Shown here one piece after another: positions 60,488 through 64,000 of a DNA stretch of 64,000 nucleotides; the first letter of the stretch is position 1, and each line of letters starts with the position of its first letter. Below the pieces are notes generated by a model that saw only the letters and a program-made list of their open reading frames with translations, did no database searches and was not told where the DNA came from. A program made the position numbers and the translations under genes. Source of the stretch: M3007 sp031373665 (GTDB lineage: Bacteria; Bacteroidota; Bacteroidia; Chitinophagales; Saprospiraceae); the NCBI GenBank assembly GCA_031373665.1, contig JANMMZ010000093.1, positions 1 to 64,000 on the forward strand, given 5' to 3'.

Positions 60488-62683
60488 ATGGTAAAATTCT
60501 TTAAAATCCTGACGATGGTCACCATCGTTTTCATCCATCAGCAAGTATTTGCTCAATGTGATGCACCCACCAATCTGACGGTCACTTACGACAACGTCCT
60601 CAACACGTCCATTTTTAGTTGGGATCCCGTTTCTACGGCATCAGAATATCGGTTTCAGTTGAAATTTGAATGGGATGCCTGGGCAGAGGTAGATGAAATC
60701 CTTTCAAATAGCACTTACAGTATTACGGGTTTAGCGACGAGTTTCCCTTTTGAATGGCGGGTAAGCAGCATTTGTAACACAGTTGAGAGTGCTTTCGGTC
60801 CCACGCAATCCTATACCGTCCCATGCCCTTTGCCAAACGGACTCAACGCAACCAATATCACAACGAGTTCCGCGACCCTAAATTGGGCTTATTTCCCAGG
60901 CACAAACTTTAGTTTTTCATTGGGTTATCGCATCGCAAACTCAAATGCCTCTTGGACTACCTTGGGCACTACTTCAGCGTTTACCTATAACATCAGTGGA
61001 TTGCAGTCCAATACGACTTATGAATGGTGTGTCAATACCAATTGCAGTTTCTTCAATAGCAATCCAGCGACGGGTATATTTACAACAGCTATTAGTTGTG
61101 GTGCACCCACCAACCTGACGGTCACTTACGATAATGTGCTCAACAAGTCCACCTTTAGTTGGGATCCCGTTTCCACAGCGACCCAATATCGGTTTCAGTT
61201 AAAATTTCCATGGGGTACCTGGACAAACACTTCGTCTGCTGTACAGAATATCGGTCCAGACAACACCTATTCCTATACTGGTTTGGCTACCAGTTTCCCT
61301 TTTCAGTGGCGGGTAAGTAGTATTTGTAACACGGTTGAAAGTACTTTTAGTCCCACCCAATCTTACACCGTCCCATGCCCTTTGCCAAACGGACTCAACG
61401 TAACCAACATCACAACGAGTTCCGCGACCCTAAATTGGGCTTATTTCCCAGGTGTAAACTTCACCTTTTCATGTAGTTATCGAATCGCAAACTCGAATGC
61501 TGCGTGGACACCTGTGGGTACTACGTCAGCGTTTACCTTGAATGTCAGCGCATTACAGCCCAATACGACGTACGAATGGTGCGTCAATACCAATTGCAGT
61601 TATTTCAACAGCAACCCCGCGATTAGTCAATTTACAACAGCCGTCGGTTGCGGTCTTCCATTTAATTTGACCAATACCAATACCACAAATACACAAAACC
61701 GCGTGAACTGGACCAGCATTAATGGTGCCACAAGTTATACTGTCCAATATAAGGCAAACAGCGCAACCAACTGGACGACCGTCAATACCAATACCAATTC
61801 CCGCAACCTCACAGGTCTTACTCCAGAAACCCTGTATGACTGGAAGGTTCGGGTTAATTGCCCTTCTGGAAGTGGTGATTATACAGCACCGATGCAATTT
61901 CATACCTATTCCACTTATTGCTATTCTTATGGCCTCAATAACAGCGAATGGATAGATTTATTCAGCCTGGGTATGATTTCCAGAATATCGGGTAAGGATG
62001 TCAGCGGCTATTTTAGGTCAAGCCAGAGTACAGACTTACTCATCGGTTCCAGCACCAATGCTGGACAACTCAGTTGTGGATTTCCACCAGGTATTGTTAA
62101 CCTTCAGAAATTTGTGATTTATATTGACTTCAATAGAAATGGCAATTTTGGAGATGCAGGAGAGCAGGTACTCGCGCCTTTAAGCACGACTGGCAGTGGT
62201 ATCTTTAATTTTAACATAGCCATTCCCAACAATGTGACACCTGGACCGACCAAATTGAGGCTTATCTTGCGTCAGGGTACCGGAAGTTTAGCACCTTGTG
62301 GCGGTAATGTCCGTGGAGAAGTAGAAGATTATGTGGTGAACTTGACGACCGCGTTGACAGGACAAGGCGGAGATGGTCTTTCCGCGGAAAAGGCTGAATT
62401 GGAATCAGAAATAGAAGTTGAAGACAGAAATGCCACGCATGTATTGGAGAACGTTTTGGTTTCACCAAATCCAGGAAATGGCCTTTATTATGTCCAATTA
62501 GGTGAACTACATGACATAGCGTACAAGGTCGTCAATGCCCTAAGTGGAGTCATAGTGACGGGTAATATCAGCGAGACATCTGGCTTTGATCTGGATCTTA
62601 GCCAACAACCAAGCGGTATCTATTACCTTTTGATAGGGAATGAAATGGGAAGACAAAAACTAGTGCCTTTGGTGAAATTGTAA
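60488..62683 (+). CDS. Secreted FN3/GEVED-domain protein with T9SS sorting domain
   Basis: A protein of 731 residues from ATG 60488 (signal peptide ending QVFAQ; the upstream frame is rejected). There are five fibronectin type III domains, beginning CDAPTNLTV, CPLPNGLNATNI, CGAPTNLTV, CPLPNGLNVTNI and CGLPFNL. A GEVED domain follows (about 510-620, IYIDFNRNGNFGDAGEQV ... GNVRGEVEDYVV) and then a type A Por sorting domain (NVLVSPNPGNGLYYVQLG). Domains 1-2 and 3-4 are a recent tandem duplication. It is a likely surface adhesin or glycan-binding protein secreted by the type IX system. Confidence 0.9.
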   Translation: MVKFFKILTMVTIVFIHQQVFAQCDAPTNLTVTYDNVLNTSIFSWDPVSTASEYRFQLKFEWDAWAEVDEILSNSTYSITGLATSFPFEWRVSSICNTVESAFGPTQSYTVPCPLPNGLNATNITTSSATLNWAYFPGTNFSFSLGYRIANSNASWTTLGTTSAFTYNISGLQSNTTYEWCVNTNCSFFNSNPATGIFTTAISCGAPTNLTVTYDNVLNKSTFSWDPVSTATQYRFQLKFPWGTWTNTSSAVQNIGPDNTYSYTGLATSFPFQWRVSSICNTVESTFSPTQSYTVPCPLPNGLNVTNITTSSATLNWAYFPGVNFTFSCSYRIANSNAAWTPVGTTSAFTLNVSALQPNTTYEWCVNTNCSYFNSNPAISQFTTAVGCGLPFNLTNTNTTNTQNRVNWTSINGATSYTVQYKANSATNWTTVNTNTNSRNLTGLTPETLYDWKVRVNCPSGSGDYTAPMQFHTYSTYCYSYGLNNSEWIDLFSLGMISRISGKDVSGYFRSSQSTDLLIGSSTNAGQLSCGFPPGIVNLQKFVIYIDFNRNGNFGDAGEQVLAPLSTTGSGIFNFNIAIPNNVTPGPTKLRLILRQGTGSLAPCGGNVRGEVEDYVVNLTTALTGQGGDGLSAEKAELESEIEVEDRNATHVLENVLVSPNPGNGLYYVQLGELHDIAYKVVNALSGVIVTGNISETSGFDLDLSQQPSGIYYLLIGNEMGRQKLVPLVKL
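60557..61648 (+). repeat. Tandem duplication of a double FN3 unit
   Basis: Two units, 60557-61096 (540 bp) and 61097-61648 (552 bp), encode the first two pairs of fibronectin domains. Long stretches are identical at the DNA level, including more than 40 bp around 60850-60900 and 61389-61440. The second unit carries a net in-frame 12-bp insertion in its first domain. It is a young duplication. Confidence 0.88.
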
Positions 62684-62703
62684 GCACCTTTGGTAGGATA
62701 ATT

Positions 62704-62745
62704 AATACAGCCCAACAGATTTTAAAAAATCCGTTGGGCTGTATT
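62704..62745 (+). terminator. Terminator of the FN3/GEVED gene
   Basis: A perfect 13-bp stem (62704-62716 with 62733-62745) has an internal ATTTT/AAAAT element in the loop, followed by a short T-run. It lies 20 bp after the stop. Confidence 0.8.
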
Positions 62746-62773
62746 TTAGTATTGCTACCAAATACCATTCAGC

Positions 62774-62974
62774 ATGTTAATATGTACTAAAAGCCAAAAC
62801 ATCGGCCAAAAAAACATGGGACACTCCAGCAACCTTTCCCAAAATTCGATTAGTAAGTTGGAGCGGGGGATGTGTCAAGTTGACACCCAAGAAAAAGCCG
62901 AAATTGCCAAATCTCTGGGTGTATTGGCATACACCGAGCCCGCCCATAAGGATCCTGAATTGTATCGGGGATGA
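62774..62974 (+). pseudogene. Possible XRE-type helix-turn-helix remnant
   Basis: A 66-residue frame whose middle (NSISKLERG, followed by EKAEIAKSLGVLAY) resembles helices 3 to 5 of an XRE/Cro DNA-binding domain. The first helices are not recognisable and the spacing to the SQ of helix 2 is about four residues too long. It stops soon after the domain. It reads as a decayed repressor or antitoxin gene. It overlaps the minus-strand secreted-protein remnant on the other strand. Confidence 0.35.
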
Positions 62975-63409
62975 CCCCATTCTCAAGACCTGTATTTCGA
63001 ATATAACGATCACGTCTAATTACCTCAAATATATGTCTTAGATACAGGGCTCCCCTATTTCCATGAAAACCATTGTTCATGCTCCGCACTATAAAAACTG
63101 GCTCATATCGGTATTGCTTCAATATCGGAAACTCTACTATGATAGGCATGGACTCAAATAACTTTCGTGAATTAGAATCTGGATATATGCTATCTATCTT
63201 TAATATTTTTTGATACATAGCGATCCTAAATCGCCTAGACTCGCTCATGGTGAAGTCAATGATTGCCTTTCGCATGGCAGAATCTATTGGTTGAGGCGCA
63301 TTTAGTAGTCTAATTAGAGCCTCCTCATTGGGTCATCTCTCTGGGCTTGTACGAATACAATCGGTTGAACCAACCAACATAAGATAAATATTTGTGTCCT
63401 AATATTCAT
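62850..63409 (-). pseudogene. Exported protein gene broken by a single-base frameshift
   Basis: The frame from ATG 63409 gives a convincing signal peptide, MNIRTQIFILCWLVQPIVF plus VQAQRDDP, and stops soon after. In the next frame, from the CCC run at 63330-63332 on, it continues NEEALIRLLNAPQPIDSAMRKAI and so on for about 120 residues. One missing C in that run would restore the whole protein (RDDPNEEAL). The 3' part beyond about 62975 overlaps the helix-turn-helix remnant and may not belong to it. No family is recognised. A sequencing error is an alternative to a true mutation. Confidence 0.55.
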
Positions 63410-63886
63410 ATATTTTAGTATATTATTGTAATACATCCGAAAAGCAGGTGGAAAGTGGAGGCTAATACTATGAAATACTTAATTCTGTTCATAATTATTT
63501 TGAAAAAGGGTTATTTGCATGGGTGCACCTAGCCCAGGATTTCCCGTCGTAGTAGGATGGGAAAACGGATGAACCGGATCGAACGGATTTATACGGATAG
63601 TAGTTCAATATTACTATTCCGCAAATATACACTCAATCAATGCATAAACTCACTTTAAAAACAGGTTATATTTAATATTCAATTACTTATCGATTAATTT
63701 TACTGGTAAGTAAACTTCAACTGAGTAAAAAATAATTAAATATTTGTTTTAAAATTTGCACACTAATATAAAACATATTATTTTTGTGCCGAGTTTTAAT
63801 ACTGCGTAAATAATAGATAGTCAAATAGATATGTAAATTTACGTTTTTTAGAATACAATATGTATTAACACAAATAATTTAAATTT
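63410..63886. other. Intergenic region without recognisable gene
   Basis: A 477-bp stretch, AT-rich at its right half. It holds a 20-codon frame that opens like a signal peptide (MKYLILFIIILKKGYLHGCT, near 63471) and then stops, and a short sequence at 63547-63567 that recurs at 57536-57556. A weak ATAGTA/TACTAT hairpin lies near 63597. Nothing else was recognised. Confidence 0.4.
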
Positions 63887-64000
63887 ATGAAAAAGCAATC
63901 AGACCATAGGGCTTACAATGTTTCGGAAGCCGATTTGTATGTCACTTGTATGGATGCCATCAGGGCAGCACACCGCGATGAGGCTTTGTTTCAGCAATAT
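63887..64000 (+). CDS. Start of a gene cut by the window edge
   Basis: An open frame of 38 codons from ATG 63887 to the window end, beginning MKKQSDHRAYNVSEADLYVTC and continuing MDAIRAAHRDEALFQQY. No signal peptide is seen. Too little is present to assign a family. The ATG follows a long AT-rich region with AAATTT just upstream. Confidence 0.5.
   Translation, partial: MKKQSDHRAYNVSEADLYVTCMDAIRAAHRDEALFQQY

Noticed and set aside
1..64000. Mobile elements, prophage or integrative element
   Set aside because: No transposase, integrase, phage structural gene or flanking direct repeat was seen; the only tRNA gene (10612-10689) shows no duplicated 3' end nearby in the window.

Overview
This window comes from a member of the Bacteroidota, most likely the Saprospiria/Chitinophagia side of the phylum. 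The evidence is of four kinds. Four secreted proteins end in type IX secretion (Por) sorting domains. One of these is a 1584-residue protein with about ten SprB-type repeats and a gliding-motility-type (type B) C-terminus. Many genes have a Bacteroidota-type TAnnTTTG -7 promoter box instead of a sigma-70 -10. The succinate dehydrogenase is the C-A-B type with a one-subunit cytochrome b anchor, and acpP-fabF-rnc lie together. No phage, transposase, integrase or CRISPR array is visible. The region reads as ordinary chromosome with a few decayed patches.

Layout. 1-5.0 kb: lipoprotein hydrolase, M1 aminopeptidase, OmpR-type response regulator, DapA-superfamily aldolase, Nudix hydrolase. 5.3-10.7 kb: PKD surface protein, QueD/PTPS homologue, acpP-fabF-rnc, tRNA-His. 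10.9-22.3 kb: a giant alpha-2-macroglobulin-like protein, a secreted GH2 beta-galactosidase, a GT87-like membrane mannosyltransferase and a long SpoIIM-family protein. 22.3-24.7 kb: two tandem, homologous, terminator-ended non-coding units followed by groES-groEL on the minus strand. 24.9-28.4 kb: recF, a NicO-like permease, a PAP2 phosphatase and a thiolase. 28.5-29.7 kb: a broken methyltransferase copy convergent with a beta-barrel gene. 29.8-34.4 kb: sdhC-sdhA-(two exported-protein genes)-sdhB. 34.5-42.3 kb: guaA, a secreted endonuclease I, GNAT, PlsC, the intact methyltransferase beside a beta-barrel remnant, a DUF4230 protein, tgt. 42.7-47.5 kb: the giant SprB-repeat protein. 47.5-51.7 kb: two DUF2157-like membrane proteins and a three-gene membrane/coiled-coil operon. 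51.9-64 kb: GT2, a tiny lipoprotein with a chitin-binding-like fold, hydrolases, an M43 protease, a NadR-like kinase, a TPR histidine kinase with LytTR regulator, a FN3/GEVED T9SS protein, then a decayed stretch and the first 38 codons of another gene.

Most interesting points: the tandem small-RNA-like units at 22334-22634; a segmental duplication whose two copies (28.5-29.7 and 39.06-39.85 kb) have each lost the opposite gene; three genes (recF, tgt, GT87) whose -7 box ends exactly 4 nt before the start codon, suggesting leaderless mRNAs; a Tgt that lacks all four expected zinc ligands; two exported proteins inserted between sdhA and sdhB; and the membrane/coiled-coil operon at 49.7-51.7 kb. 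Functional assignments rest on motifs read by eye; no database search was possible.
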